A DNA stretch of 64,000 nt from Acidimicrobiaceae bacterium. Its GTDB lineage: Bacteria > Actinomycetota > Acidimicrobiia > Acidimicrobiales > RAAP-2. The translations under genes and the position numbers were made by a program. Within the stretch, counting starts at the first letter, position 1. Each line of letters opens with the position of its first letter. The stretch is taken from positions 79,105-143,104 of the forward strand of contig PKYQ01000018.1 in the NCBI GenBank assembly GCA_003133685.1, given 5' to 3'. Positions 35,436 through 47,033 of the stretch are shown here, in pieces. The notes under the pieces were generated by a model. The model had not been told where the DNA came from, made no database searches, and saw only the letters and a list, made by a program, of their open reading frames with translations.

Positions 35436-36719
35436 TCACGCTTCGCCCACGACGGCGAGATACACGTCGCATAGATTCCAACCGGTCCGACCACCGGTGA
35501 TGAGTTGTCCCAACTCGTTCAGTGCGGAATAACTATCACTCTCTTCAACAACGCTCGACCAATCGATGCCGCGCTCACGAGCGCGACGCGCCGTCGTCTC
35601 GTCGACCCAACCACCAGCAATGCCCTTCACGAAGTCTCGCCCATCAGTGGCCCGCGCCGCGACCACCACGTTGCGCTCGAAACCGTCGAGCAATTCGGCC
35701 ATCCGCCACGCGAACTCTTGACATCGGCCGCCGGTGCCCGAACCCCGAACCCGCAGGGTCACCTCCCCCACTCCCATGACGCAGAAAGGGCCATCCTCAA
35801 CGGATCCCGCCGACAGTTGCTCGCCCATCAGTGCAACGACGTCTTGGACGTCGCCGTGCAAGGAGCCGCCCAGGTCGATGACGCGATAGCCGCGTCGGGT
35901 CGCTTCCTGGGCCACCGCGGCCAGCACTCCAGCTGGTTCGGCGATCACTCGATTGTCGAGGGCGCTCGTGACCGGACGACCCATCACTTCACCACGCCGA
36001 TTCCGGGCTTCGAGAATCTTCGCTGCCAACGGTCCCGTGTCGCGGCCGATTTTCTGGAGCAAGGATTCAACGTCGTCACTCTTCGGCTCGTAGTCATACG
36101 TCAGGGCCGACGCCACCCAGCGCTCCCCCGACACCACGTTGTCGACCATGATCAGAGCGAGCGTGTGCGGTGTGTGAACAAGGCGAAGAACCGCGCCGCC
36201 GGCGATCCTCGAGCTCGCCGCGCGCAGTTGGTTGAGCGTCGTGATGTCGGTTCCCGATTCGAGAGCGGCCGCGAATAGTTCGTGCAGATCGTCGAGTTCC
36301 ATGGGCGACTGCGGCAATGCGCAGAGGCTCGACGCTCCCCCGGACACCAAGAAGATCGTGCACTCGACGTCCGTCGAGGTCTCGAGAAACTCGACCAGTC
36401 GTTCGCCGGCCATCAGACTGCCCAGACCGGGCAACGGGTGCTCGCCGATGACGAACTCGACGTCGGAGTCCATAGAGAATGCTGGCCCTTCATCAACGAT
36501 GATGAGTTGACGGCGCACGTGTGCTCCGAGAAGGTCGCGAGTGGCCAACGCCATCTCGCGCGCGGCCTTACCAACTGCGACGACGTCGACCGAGTGACTC
36601 ATAACGCCGGACGCCCGTAGCTCGGTGTCGATCAGTTCTCGAAGGTCAAGCTCGCTCGACCACGCGTCACTGATCGCCAGGGCATCGTTCAGGAGTTCAT
36701 TCGTCACGCGAACCTGCAA
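35436..36719 (-). CDS. Glycerate 2-kinase (GckA/TtuD, MOFRL family)
   Basis: A 427-aa DUF4147-MOFRL kinase that phosphorylates D-glycerate to 2-phosphoglycerate. AVGKAAREMA, GEHPLPGLGSLMAGERL, FLVSGGASSLCALP and GTGGRCQEFAWRMAELL are characteristic; the Gly-rich SGGASS loop binds nucleotide. The TTG start at 36719 is weak, and GTG four codons later is an alternative. It is convergent with the hydroxyacid dehydrogenase gene, with a single base between their stops; together they could feed glyoxylate or hydroxypyruvate carbon into glycolysis. Confidence 0.88.
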   Translation of the reverse strand: MQVRVTNELLNDALAISDAWSSELDLRELIDTELRASGVMSHSVDVVAVGKAAREMALATRDLLGAHVRRQLIIVDEGPAFSMDSDVEFVIGEHPLPGLGSLMAGERLVEFLETSTDVECTIFLVSGGASSLCALPQSPMELDDLHELFAAALESGTDITTLNQLRAASSRIAGGAVLRLVHTPHTLALIMVDNVVSGERWVASALTYDYEPKSDDVESLLQKIGRDTGPLAAKILEARNRRGEVMGRPVTSALDNRVIAEPAGVLAAVAQEATRRGYRVIDLGGSLHGDVQDVVALMGEQLSAGSVEDGPFCVMGVGEVTLRVRGSGTGGRCQEFAWRMAELLDGFERNVVVAARATDGRDFVKGIAGGWVDETTARRARERGIDWSSVVEESDSYSALNELGQLITGGRTGWNLCDVYLAVVGEA

Positions 36720-36792
36720 TCACGGCCGGGCGTCTCTTCGGCTTCAGCGAATCCTACGGAAGTTTTCCCGCGTCGAGAGACGCCGTCGATCC

Positions 36793-37419
36793 CTACGTCG
36801 AGTGAGCGAACACCTCGCGCGCGATCATGTCTTGGCGGGACTGGCTGTGACGCCACGTCGCGAGCAACGCAATAGCGAGATTGGCGAGTCCGGCGAAGGC
36901 CGTCGCGGTGAGCGCCGCCCACAGGTGCACACCGGTGTAGTACAGAATCCAGAGTGTGCACCCGATCGCTCCGACGAACCACGAAGTCGCGGACACGCCC
37001 GTCGCGTCGGGGTGGCGCACCAACTCAATGAGTTGCGGGGCGCGGTTGATCGTCATGGCCACGCCCGTGCCGAAGACACCACCAGCCCAACCCCAGAGCA
37101 GTGTCGGCATCACACAACACACCACGAAGTAGCCCAGCGCCCTCGCGGGTACGGCCCACCGGCGCCAGGGAGCCATTCGAAAAAGGATCGAAAGTTGGAT
37201 CGGTAAAATCAACGCACTGCCGAGGACGACCTCGGCCGAGTGGGCCGCAAAGCCATAAGTGATCCAGAAACAGCCCATATACACAAAGAGAACCCAGGTC
37301 GCCAGCGAGACCCCCTCGATACCCAACGCGCGCACGCGACGCAGTTGGTACGAGGTCCCGACGACACCGCTCGCCACGGCCAGCCACCCCATCAACGTCG
37401 TGATGGAGTGCCAATTCAT
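36793..37419 (-). CDS. Tandem PQ-loop/SemiSWEET-type membrane protein (SWEET-like)
   Basis: A 208-aa protein with about seven TM helices. Two three-helix PQ-loop units are visible: YQLRRVRALGIEGVSLATWV with following helices (about residues 25-75), and NRAPQLIELVRHPDATGVSA with its helices (about 125-185), joined by a linker helix. This arrangement resembles eukaryotic SWEET sugar facilitators rather than the usual 90-aa bacterial SemiSWEET. Sugar export or import is possible. TAAACT lies exactly six bases before the ATG, so the mRNA is probably leaderless. Confidence 0.7.
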   Translation of the reverse strand: MNWHSITTLMGWLAVASGVVGTSYQLRRVRALGIEGVSLATWVLFVYMGCFWITYGFAAHSAEVVLGSALILPIQLSILFRMAPWRRWAVPARALGYFVVCCVMPTLLWGWAGGVFGTGVAMTINRAPQLIELVRHPDATGVSATSWFVGAIGCTLWILYYTGVHLWAALTATAFAGLANLAIALLATWRHSQSRQDMIAREVFAHST

Positions 37420-37444
37420 CAGTCCAGTTTAGTTGCGACGATTT

Positions 37445-39236
<1,792 letters not shown>

Positions 39237-39242
39237 TCCCGC

Positions 39243-39270
39243 ATTCTACCCCAACGGGCGTAAATGTCCA
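39243..39270 (-). promoter_or_regulatory. leuA leader promoter
   Basis: Minus-strand -35 box TGGACA (39265-39270), 16-base spacer and -10 box TAGAAT (39243-39248), six bases before the leader GTG. It lies within 60 bases of the start of the divergent small membrane protein gene. Confidence 0.75.
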
Positions 39271-39298
39271 GAGAAACTCGCCGCTAAACTCAAGGGTC

Positions 39299-39454
39299 AT
39301 GGGCGCACTCAAAACAGTTCTCAAACTCATGTTCGTTCTGGTCGTCGCGGCGAGCATCGCCGGCGTCGTCACGCTGGTGAAGCGGCCCAGGGACGCAGGT
39401 CCCGTCTCCTTTGACGAGTGGCCCGACGTACCGCGCAATCCCGATTCTGAATAG
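39299..39454 (+). CDS. Small single-TM membrane protein
   Basis: A 51-aa ORF below the confidence of most gene finders; the track shows it only inside a longer out-of-context ORF. A basic N-terminus precedes one TM helix ([19 protein letters not shown]) and a short hydrophilic tail ending in [15 protein letters not shown] lies just before the ATG. It is divergent from the leuA leader and 32 bases before the aldo/keto reductase gene. Function unknown. Confidence 0.6.
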   Translation: MGALKTVLKLMFVLVVAASIAGVVTLVKRPRDAGPVSFDEWPDVPRNPDSE

Positions 39455-39486
39455 ACGTCCCCAACACCCCAGCGCAAGGAGAAACC

Positions 39487-40467
39487 ATGACTGACATGCA
39501 ATATCGCCGACTCGGCCGTTCCGGTCTCAAAGTAAGCCTGCTGTCCCTTGGCAGTTGGGTCACCTTCGCCAACGCCGACCAGATCGAGACCGGTAAGCAG
39601 GCGGCCGAGTGCTTGCACGCCGCCAAAGAGGCCGGCGTCAACTTCTTCGACAACGCCGAGGCCTACGCCGCCGGCGAGTCCGAGCGCGTCATGGGCGAAG
39701 CCTTTCGCGAGCTCGGCTGGAAGCGCCACGAGTACGTCGTCTCCACCAAGCTCTTCTGGGGGCTGCACAACGTGCCGAACATGCGTAACACTCTGAATCG
39801 TAAGTACCTCACCCAGGCCATCGACGGTTCGCTCGAACGCTTCGGCCTCGACTTCGTCGACCTGGTCTTCTGTCACCGTCCCGACGCCGAGACGCCGATC
39901 GAAGAGACGGTCTGGGCGATGAGCGACATGATCACCCAGGGCAAGGCCCTCTACTGGGGCACGTCGGAGTGGAGCGCCGACGAGATCCGCGCGGCCTACG
40001 ACATCGCCGATCGCCACCATCTCCACAAGCCGCTGATGGAGCAACCCGAGTACAACATCCTTCACCGCGACAAAGTGGACAAGGAATTCCTGCGTCTCTA
40101 CGAGGACATCGGACTCGGCATTACCACGTGGTCACCACTCGCCTCGGGCCTCTTGACCGGCAAGTACCTCAATGGCGTGCCGGAAGGTTCGCGCGCGTCA
40201 CTACCGGGATATGAGTGGCTGAAGGGCACGCTCACCGACGAAGGGCGCAACAAGAAGGTCGCCGACCTCAAGGTCATCGCCGATGAACTCGACGTCTCGC
40301 TCACTCAATTCGCCCTGGCATGGTGCGCGATGAACCCGCACGTGTCGACGGTCATGACGGGCGCCTCGAACGCCGCGCAGGTTCGAGAGAACATGACGGC
40401 CCTCGACGTGATGCCACTGCTCACGCCCGAGATCATGGAACGCGTCGATCTCATCAGTTACTTCTAG
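39487..40467 (+). CDS. Aldo/keto reductase, voltage-gated K+ channel beta-subunit family (AKR6-like)
   Basis: A 326-aa NADPH-dependent TIM-barrel reductase. The catalytic tetrad is visible: Asp and Tyr in FFDNAEAYA, Lys in STKLFWG and His in [20 protein letters not shown] and [17 protein letters not shown] are typical of Kv-beta-like reductases. AAGGAG precedes the ATG. It likely forms an operon with the racemase-like gene nine bases downstream. Physiological substrate unknown; no link to the Kdp genes can be shown. Confidence 0.9.
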   Translation: MTDMQYRRLGRSGLKVSLLSLGSWVTFANADQIETGKQAAECLHAAKEAGVNFFDNAEAYAAGESERVMGEAFRELGWKRHEYVVSTKLFWGLHNVPNMRNTLNRKYLTQAIDGSLERFGLDFVDLVFCHRPDAETPIEETVWAMSDMITQGKALYWGTSEWSADEIRAAYDIADRHHLHKPLMEQPEYNILHRDKVDKEFLRLYEDIGLGITTWSPLASGLLTGKYLNGVPEGSRASLPGYEWLKGTLTDEGRNKKVADLKVIADELDVSLTQFALAWCAMNPHVSTVMTGASNAAQVRENMTALDVMPLLTPEIMERVDLISYF

Positions 40468-40476
40468 ACGTCGTCG

Positions 40477-41157
40477 ATGAGTGAAACACGTATCGGGATC
40501 ATCGGCGGTCTCTCCTGGGAGTCCACGGCCTCGTACTATCGCTTTTTCAACGAACTCTTTGTCGGTGCCAATGCGTGGTCGCAGCCGCAACTCCTGATCG
40601 ACTCGGTCGATTTCGGGGCGATCGTGCCACTGCAGCGAGAGTGCAACTGGGAAGCGACCGGAGAGATCCTGGCCGCCTCGGCACAACGTCTCGAGTGCGC
40701 GGGCGCGACGGTGCTCGGCATCGGCGCCAACACGATGCACGTCAACTTCGCCCGAGTGCAAGACGCCGTCGCCATACCAGTGGTTGACGTGCGCGACGCC
40801 GTCGCCAAGGAGTCGCTCGGCAGCGGTCACCACACCATGGGGCTGCTCGGAACAAAGTACCTCGTCGAGGGCGAGTTCTATTCGGATCGTTTGCTCGAAT
40901 TAGGCGTCACGTCGATCAAACCGACCGAAGAACAAACCGAACGACTGCAGTTCATCATCTTCTCGGAGTTGACTGGTGGCATCGTCACCAAAGGTTCACG
41001 CGCCTACCTGCGTGAAGTCGCGTCGTCATGTCTCGAGCGCGGCGCGAGCATCGTCGGACTCTGTTGCACCGAATTCGGGATGCTCATGAGCGAAGAGGAG
41101 TCCTTCCCGGTGATCGATTCGACCAGGGCCCACGTACGAGCGTTGCTCGCGGCCTGA
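40477..41157 (+). CDS. Aspartate/glutamate racemase superfamily protein lacking the first catalytic Cys
   Basis: A 226-aa protein aligning with the YgeA-type aspartate racemase family from GIIGGLSWESTASYYRFFNE to the end. Racemases of this fold need two cysteines. The second is present in GLCCTEFGML, but the first, normally in CTNTMH, is Gly: the sequence reads GIGANTMH, and the codon is clearly GGC. Arylmalonate decarboxylase has the same Gly/Cys arrangement, so a one-cysteine decarboxylase or isomerase chemistry is possible. Probably co-transcribed with the aldo/keto reductase. Confidence 0.8.
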   Translation: MSETRIGIIGGLSWESTASYYRFFNELFVGANAWSQPQLLIDSVDFGAIVPLQRECNWEATGEILAASAQRLECAGATVLGIGANTMHVNFARVQDAVAIPVVDVRDAVAKESLGSGHHTMGLLGTKYLVEGEFYSDRLLELGVTSIKPTEEQTERLQFIIFSELTGGIVTKGSRAYLREVASSCLERGASIVGLCCTEFGMLMSEEESFPVIDSTRAHVRALLAA

Positions 41158-41176
41158 GTGCCGTGTCGCCACACTC

Positions 41177-42859
41177 TTAATGGTCCGGGTCGGTCGAGCT
41201 CTCGAAGAGTTCGACAGTGTGATCGTCGATCTCGTCGATGTACGTATTCAATTGTGCGAGGTACGGGGCACCCGACTCGTGGAATAGATGCGGTTCGATG
41301 CCGGCAAGCTTAATCGCGCTGCGCGCCGTGGTCACCGATCGAAAGGCGTTGCGACGAAGCGAATGACGGGTGACGGGATCGCTCGTCGAAGACGTCCGCC
41401 TATAGTTCTCCACGGCCACGCCGACCTGTTCGAGCTGCTGACGGGGCCGTAGCGACGGGGCGTGCAGCCACATCACGTAGTCGATTGCCAAGACGATCGA
41501 GGCACCGATCGCGGTGTCAACTATCCGAGGTCCAAACAGGTTTTGGTCGGGACCGAGCACGCCCACGAAGACGAAAATGATCGGCGTGAAGACCATGACG
41601 GTGAGCGCGTGGCTTCGTTGGGCCGCCCACGGTACCGCCGCGGCCATGGCGCAACACAGAATGATGAGCGAGACCTGTTGATTGCCCGCGATCGCCACGA
41701 GAGCGGCGATGCCGACGCCGGCGAGCGTCCCAATGACTCGTGACATTGCTCGACGCATCACCGGACCCAAATCCGGACGGAAGACGAACGCCACCGTCAT
41801 CGGCAACCAGTAGCCTCTTGGGCCGTCCAGCGCGTGCGCGATGATCGTCGCGACGACGACCGCACCGGCGAACAACAGCGCGAATCGCAATCGGTCGATC
41901 ATCGGTAACCGTTGGATGGTCGAACGAAAGGGCATCTCGCTCACGAGCGTCGTGCGCTCGGGGCAACGAAATGAGTCGGCGACGAGCCGACGGGACCGAG
42001 ACGCGAGCGTCATAGCGAACGTTGCGGCCAAGCCGTTCAACTGCGCAACCGCGTCCACGCACGAGCGCTCTCGAATCGTCACCGCTACCTCGCGCAGAGC
42101 CTCGGACACGACGACGTCCACGGCTTCCACCTTGCTCGTCAAGTACGAGACGAGTTCACCGATCTGCAGAACCACGACGAACACTTGGTGGATCGCCACG
42201 CCCTCTTCGTCCTTCGGCAGTTTCCTCGCGCCGACCACGTCTTGGGCGGCGTCCAGGATCACGACGGCGCGGCTGCGCGCGTGATTCAGTGCCTCGGTGC
42301 CGACAGCGTCCAGGAGTTGAGCGAGCGCCTGCATCGAATTCTCGAGACAGAGACGTTGGTCGGCTCGTCTGCTGCGACGATCGGTCAGGCTGGCGACCGA
42401 GTACACGAAGAGTCCGCCCACCATGAGACAGAACGCCGACTGCCAGACCCGTCCGGCAAAACCCAGTCCCCCGCCGAGGATGGCGCCCAACAAGAGGTAC
42501 ATACCCTGGGTCGCCCAGAGTGACGCCTCAATGAGTCCGGCGACAAAGGCGACGACGCCGAAGAGCACGACGAGTGACCACGGGGCGCTGACGTGATTGA
42601 CGAACAGCGCACCGAGGGCGAGCCCCGGACCTCCCGCAAGAGCGACGCCGAGCATTCTCGGAGATCGGTTGCGCCAGCGATCCGAACCGTCTTGACTGAC
42701 GCCCCAGAGTGCCCCGATGGCCACGAGCGTCCCGTACGCTCGCTGGCCGGTGATCAGGCCCACGACCAGGGGTGTCGCCAGACATAGGGCCGCTCGAGCG
42801 GAGAGTCGGGTTTGCGACGAGAGTTGCCAGCGTCGCATCGAACGGGCCGTGTGGTTCAC
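41177..42859 (-). CDS. FUSC-family membrane protein
   Basis: A 560-aa protein with two blocks of about five to six TM helices (residues 25-165 and 335-470) separated by a cytosolic helical region, the layout of FUSC/aromatic-acid-exporter-like proteins such as YccS and AaeB. GPRGYWLPMTVAFVFRPDLG and RVIGTLAGVGIAAL are the best family segments. It may export organic acids; the substrate is unknown. It lies 84 bases downstream of the KdpD-like gene. TAACCT seven bases before the GTG start suggests its own promoter. Confidence 0.8.
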   Translation of the reverse strand: MNHTARSMRRWQLSSQTRLSARAALCLATPLVVGLITGQRAYGTLVAIGALWGVSQDGSDRWRNRSPRMLGVALAGGPGLALGALFVNHVSAPWSLVVLFGVVAFVAGLIEASLWATQGMYLLLGAILGGGLGFAGRVWQSAFCLMVGGLFVYSVASLTDRRSRRADQRLCLENSMQALAQLLDAVGTEALNHARSRAVVILDAAQDVVGARKLPKDEEGVAIHQVFVVVLQIGELVSYLTSKVEAVDVVVSEALREVAVTIRERSCVDAVAQLNGLAATFAMTLASRSRRLVADSFRCPERTTLVSEMPFRSTIQRLPMIDRLRFALLFAGAVVVATIIAHALDGPRGYWLPMTVAFVFRPDLGPVMRRAMSRVIGTLAGVGIAALVAIAGNQQVSLIILCCAMAAAVPWAAQRSHALTVMVFTPIIFVFVGVLGPDQNLFGPRIVDTAIGASIVLAIDYVMWLHAPSLRPRQQLEQVGVAVENYRRTSSTSDPVTRHSLRRNAFRSVTTARSAIKLAGIEPHLFHESGAPYLAQLNTYIDEIDDHTVELFESSTDPDH

Positions 42860-42943
42860 GCTGACGAGGTTAACGGCGTCCGTGATCCTCGCTGTGGTGT
42901 CGGCTCGAAGCGACCGATCATCGACGCGAGTATGTCGGCCCGA

Positions 42944-45424
42944 TTACGACTGAGCCGTCATTGGGAGATCGACCGCGACGGTCAAACCCCCGCCCGGTGT
43001 GTCCTCAAAGAGGAGCCGCCCGCCCAACAGTTGAATGAATCCGGAGGCGACGGTCAAGTTGAGTCCCGCGTTGAGTTGAGCCCCCCGCAGTCGGTCAAAT
43101 GGTGCGAGTACGGCGTCACGCAGCGCGACCGGCATGCCCGGTCCTCGGTCCACCACGAGCAGTTGAACGTAGTCGCCGACGACGCCCACTTTGATGGTGA
43201 CCGGCTTATCGGCCGGTCCGAATCGACAAGCGTTGCTCACAATGTTGCCGATGACGCGCTGCAACAATATCGAGTCAGTGCGCAACGCCGGCAGATCACT
43301 CGGTACGTCGCACTCCACCATTCGGCCCCGGGTGTCAATGTTGTTGACCACGTTCGTCAATGCCGCATTCAGCAACACGGACTCCGGATGAACCGACACT
43401 TCGCCCGCCTCGAGGCGCCCGGCGTCAATGAGGTTGACCACGAGACGCGTGACTTGTCGCACTTGGGAATCGATGCCCGCGAGTAGGGCGTTCCTCTCGT
43501 CAAGCGAGCGGCGCTCATGGCTCCCGGCGAGCAAAGAGATATTGGCCCTCACCTTCTCAAGCGGTCCGAGTAGTTCCTTCGAAGCGGTTCTGAACAGGGC
43601 CAGTCGTAGTGACTCGGCTTCGGCGATCTCTTGGAGTTGCGTCGCGTCACGCGCGATGATCTGGCTCCGGAGTCCGGCGGCGACTCGGCGCGCGAAGGCG
43701 CTGACCAGTTGATTGTCCTGATCGCTCAGCGTCGCCCCAATCACGTACAGACGATGCTCGTCATCGATTTCGAATAATGAACCGGTCTCGAACACGTCGA
43801 TCGCTTCGCCACTCACGAGGTCACTGACCCACTGTCCATCTCGTTCGACAACCAGCGCCACACTCGAGGCCGCGAAGACGGTTCGCAGGGATTCGAGCAG
43901 CGGCTGGAGGTCTTCGTGCGAAGAGGCGACACTGGCAGCGACTCCAGCAAGAATTTGGGCCTCGGAGCGGGCGCGGTCGGCCTCGTGGGTACTCTGCGCG
44001 AAACGATTCACGATCACGCTCGCTGCCACCGCGAAGAGCAAGAATGCGACAATGGCGACGACGTCATCGGGGCGGGCGACCTCTAGCGTGTGCAACGGCT
44101 TCACGAAGTAGTAGTTCTCTAATCCCGAAGCGAAAATGGCGCTAAGCACACCGACGATCACACCGGCCCACGTGCCGAGGGCGAGGATCGCGACGAGGTA
44201 CACCAGGAACACCGTGGACGGGGAGAGGCTCGAGCGAATCTGACTCATGACGATCGTGAGTACCGGCAGAACCAGCGACATGACGATGGTCGCCAATATC
44301 TGGCGCGGCCACGTCACGCGCTTGGTCTGTCTTCTCTGGTGAACGTGGGGCGGCCGTTCTCCCCCCACGGCGATGATGTGCACGTCGAGGTCTCGTGCGC
44401 GACGAAGAACCTTTTCCACAACTCCATTCGCCGGTCGCCAGAAGGGACGTGGTCGACTCGCGCCGAGGACGATCTGGGTCCCGCGCTCACTACGGGCGAA
44501 GGAGACCAGTGCGGTGGCAATGTCGTCATCGACCACCTCTTGGAACTTGCCTTCGAACTCTTCGACGAGTTCGCGGGCCTCGGAGGTGTCTGTCGGGAGG
44601 TGATGCATCTCATCGGATTTCACGATGTGTACAGCGAAGAGCTCCGCCCCGGTCCGCGACGCGATGCGGGCGGCACGGCGTAGCAGGTCCGCGTCCGTGG
44701 CGGTGCCGGTGATCCCGACGATGAGCCGTTCCCGGGTCTCCCAGGTCTGATCAATCGCGTGATCGTCGAGGTAGCGCTGCAGCGAGTCTTCGACGCGATC
44801 GGCCAACCACAGCAGTGCCAACTCGCGAAGCGCGCTGAGGTTACCGACGCGGAAATAGTTTGACAACGAGGCGTCGATCTTGTCCGCGGCGTAGATGTTG
44901 CCGTGCGCCATCCGGCGACGAAGCGCCTCGGGCGTGACGTCGACGATCTCGATCTGTTCGGCTCGACGGACGATGGCGTCGGGAATGGTCTCTTGTTGGT
45001 GAATACCGGTGATCTTCTCGACCACGTCGTTCACCGACTCCAGATGTTGAATGTTGACGGTTGTGATCACGTCGATGCCGGCGTCGAGCAGGACGTCGAC
45101 GTCCTGCCAGCGTTTCTCGTGCGTGCTGCCGGTGACGTTGGTGTGCGCTAACTCATCGACCAATGCGACGGCCGGGTGACGCGCTAATACCGCGTCGAGG
45201 TCCATCTCTTCCAACATCGCGCCACGGTATTCACGTCTCGCGCGCGGAATCACTTCGAGGTCCCTGAGTTGGGCGTCGGTGAGTGCGCGACCGTGCGTCT
45301 CCACGTAGGCGACCACCACGTCGGTACCACGTTCTCGACGACGCCAACCTTCATCGAGCATGCGAAAGGTCTTGCCGACCCCGGGCGCCGACCCCAGATA
45401 GACCCGTAGGACTCCTCGCTGCAT
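42944..45424 (-). CDS. kdpD: KdpD-like sensor with degenerate H-box (putative pseudokinase)
   Basis: An 826-aa full-length KdpD: N-terminal KdpD domain with Walker A GSAPGVGKT (residues 10-18) and the VDELAHTN segment, USP domain (about 230-360), DUF4118 TM block (about 385-490), GAF-like region, and DHp and ATPase domains. The H-box that normally reads SHDLRTPL is SKELLGPL, with Lys616 instead of the phospho-accepting His; the codon is AAG in an uninterrupted frame. The ATPase part keeps an N-box (NIVSNACRFGP) and DRGPGMP but has a weak G2 (NAGLNL). ATG 45424 follows GATACT by six bases. It cannot autophosphorylate conventionally. Confidence 0.9.
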   Translation of the reverse strand: MQRGVLRVYLGSAPGVGKTFRMLDEGWRRRERGTDVVVAYVETHGRALTDAQLRDLEVIPRARREYRGAMLEEMDLDAVLARHPAVALVDELAHTNVTGSTHEKRWQDVDVLLDAGIDVITTVNIQHLESVNDVVEKITGIHQQETIPDAIVRRAEQIEIVDVTPEALRRRMAHGNIYAADKIDASLSNYFRVGNLSALRELALLWLADRVEDSLQRYLDDHAIDQTWETRERLIVGITGTATDADLLRRAARIASRTGAELFAVHIVKSDEMHHLPTDTSEARELVEEFEGKFQEVVDDDIATALVSFARSERGTQIVLGASRPRPFWRPANGVVEKVLRRARDLDVHIIAVGGERPPHVHQRRQTKRVTWPRQILATIVMSLVLPVLTIVMSQIRSSLSPSTVFLVYLVAILALGTWAGVIVGVLSAIFASGLENYYFVKPLHTLEVARPDDVVAIVAFLLFAVAASVIVNRFAQSTHEADRARSEAQILAGVAASVASSHEDLQPLLESLRTVFAASSVALVVERDGQWVSDLVSGEAIDVFETGSLFEIDDEHRLYVIGATLSDQDNQLVSAFARRVAAGLRSQIIARDATQLQEIAEAESLRLALFRTASKELLGPLEKVRANISLLAGSHERRSLDERNALLAGIDSQVRQVTRLVVNLIDAGRLEAGEVSVHPESVLLNAALTNVVNNIDTRGRMVECDVPSDLPALRTDSILLQRVIGNIVSNACRFGPADKPVTIKVGVVGDYVQLLVVDRGPGMPVALRDAVLAPFDRLRGAQLNAGLNLTVASGFIQLLGGRLLFEDTPGGGLTVAVDLPMTAQS

Positions 45425-45547
45425 TGAACCAGTATCCCTTATCGACGTTCGATTTCGACGATTTGACGTCGGGGCCAAATCGTGCGCGACACCCCATCGC
45501 AATTCATCGAATGAAGGCGCCCGTTCGGACCATTGATTGCCCTCGAT

Positions 45548-46297
45548 TTACATCGCATGCAACTCGCCGACGAGGTACGCGGCGGCGACGTCGACCAGGG
45601 CCACGGCCACGATTCGCTGCTCCAACGTGACCGCCGCGCCCCGCGTTGGGGTCATCACGAATCGACCGACAACGCGGCTGCGCCATTTCGCCAGGATTTC
45701 CGCCTCGGGACCGGGAATGCCGATCTCCTTGGCGGGCCAACGCATTCCGACCAGTTCCACATCGCCGTTGGATTGGATTCGGGCGAGCGGCGGATCCGAA
45801 AGCACTCGGTCGAACCGACACGCGCGCAGCGACAGCAGTCGAATGAGTGAATCAGTCGTCTGGCTGATGATCTCCGTGACCGGCGCCGAGTTCGACGCGA
45901 GCACGGCCACGCCGTGAATCATCGCGACGTACGCCGTGGCGCTGTTCGCCTCCTGCCAATGACGGCGGCTGCGGGCCGCGAGCTCGGTCACGAGCACCCC
46001 GACGACGAAGATCGCGATGGTGGTCTCGAGGTCCGGTCGATGACTTACCGCAAATCGGTCGTAGGGACTGGTGAGAAAGAAATCGAACCAGAGCGCTGCC
46101 GACGCACTGGCCACGATGCCCGCGAGTCGAGGACCGATCACGGCAACGGCGGTGATGACGATCACCATCGTGAGGGCTGCCGCGGTGTTCGCGAAGGTGC
46201 CGCGGAAGGGAACGAGCACCGCCGCAACAACGATGGGCGCGAGGACCGCGGCGGCGACCGCCAGTCGATTGCGATAGAGAAGAACACGGCGTGTCAT
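45548..46297 (-). CDS. Kinase-less DUF4118 membrane protein in the kdp operon
   Basis: A 249-aa protein from ATG 46297 (GGGGG five bases upstream; the track start is four codons earlier). Four TM helices form a DUF4118 block as in KdpD, with ALWFDFFLTSPYDRFAV matching the conserved loop. A GAF-like soluble region follows (about residues 125-245), then the protein stops, with no DHp or ATPase domain. It sits between kdpC and the KdpD-like gene on the same strand. It could be a K+ or turgor sensing subunit that works with one of the two kinases. Confidence 0.8.
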   Translation of the reverse strand: MTRRVLLYRNRLAVAAAVLAPIVVAAVLVPFRGTFANTAAALTMVIVITAVAVIGPRLAGIVASASAALWFDFFLTSPYDRFAVSHRPDLETTIAIFVVGVLVTELAARSRRHWQEANSATAYVAMIHGVAVLASNSAPVTEIISQTTDSLIRLLSLRACRFDRVLSDPPLARIQSNGDVELVGMRWPAKEIGIPGPEAEILAKWRSRVVGRFVMTPTRGAAVTLEQRIVAVALVDVAAAYLVGELHAM

Positions 46298-46393
46298 GGC
46301 GGCCCCCATTTCACGTTGCCGCCGTCAGAGTGTGAATTTCAACACCGGAACCGAAATCTGTCGTCGGGCAGACTTCGGACCTCACCACGTCGT

Positions 46394-47020
46394 TCACTTC
46401 TCTAGTTTCGCGAGGCCCTCGTTCAATTGCAACACGTCGATGTAACTGGAACCCAAGAATCCCCACTGCGCCGGGTGCGTCTGTTGCCTGATGAGCGTAC
46501 GCAGTCGGGCCGGCGAGATCCCGGTGGCCTTGGACACCATCGGAATCTGAACCGTCGCGTCCAGCGCCGAGATATCGGGGTCGATGCCGCTGCCCGAGGT
46601 GGTCACCAGATCCGGCGTGGGGTCGACACCGAGCTTGTGCCAGTACGCAACGAGCGCCTTGGTGTCGGCGAGCAGGACCTTGGAACGGGGACCGAGGTTA
46701 GTCGCCCCGGACTCACCACTGACGCCATTGGCGACGAGGGGATTGTCTCCACCGGACACGTTGTCTTTGGGGTTGGCGGCGTAGGGTCCGGTGTCATCGG
46801 GGCGACCGTTGAAGACGCAACTACCCAGAGGGTTTCCCGGGCACTTGGTAGCGGCCCAGTTCTGGCCAATAAGCGTCGATCCGTTGGCCGTCAGTGAACC
46901 GTCGGCTTGGTGCTTGAACAGCAACTGAGACACGCCGATACCCGCGAAGGCGTAGACGAACCCGAAGAACACGAGACAGATGACTGCCAGAACGAGAGAG
47001 CGGCGAAGATGTACGAGCAT
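46394..47020 (-). CDS. kdpC: K+-transporting ATPase subunit KdpC
   Basis: A 208-aa single-TM subunit of the KdpFABC pump. The N-terminal helix (SLVLAVICLVFFGFVYAFAG) is followed by a periplasmic-type domain with GSTLIGQNW, SGSGIDPDISALDATVQIP and ARLRTLIRQQT. A near-perfect AAAGGAGG lies six bases before the ATG, which starts 13 bases after the kdpB stop. Confidence 0.95.
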   Translation of the reverse strand: MLVHLRRSLVLAVICLVFFGFVYAFAGIGVSQLLFKHQADGSLTANGSTLIGQNWAATKCPGNPLGSCVFNGRPDDTGPYAANPKDNVSGGDNPLVANGVSGESGATNLGPRSKVLLADTKALVAYWHKLGVDPTPDLVTTSGSGIDPDISALDATVQIPMVSKATGISPARLRTLIRQQTHPAQWGFLGSSYIDVLQLNEGLAKLEK

Positions 47021-47033
47021 GACGAACCTCCTT

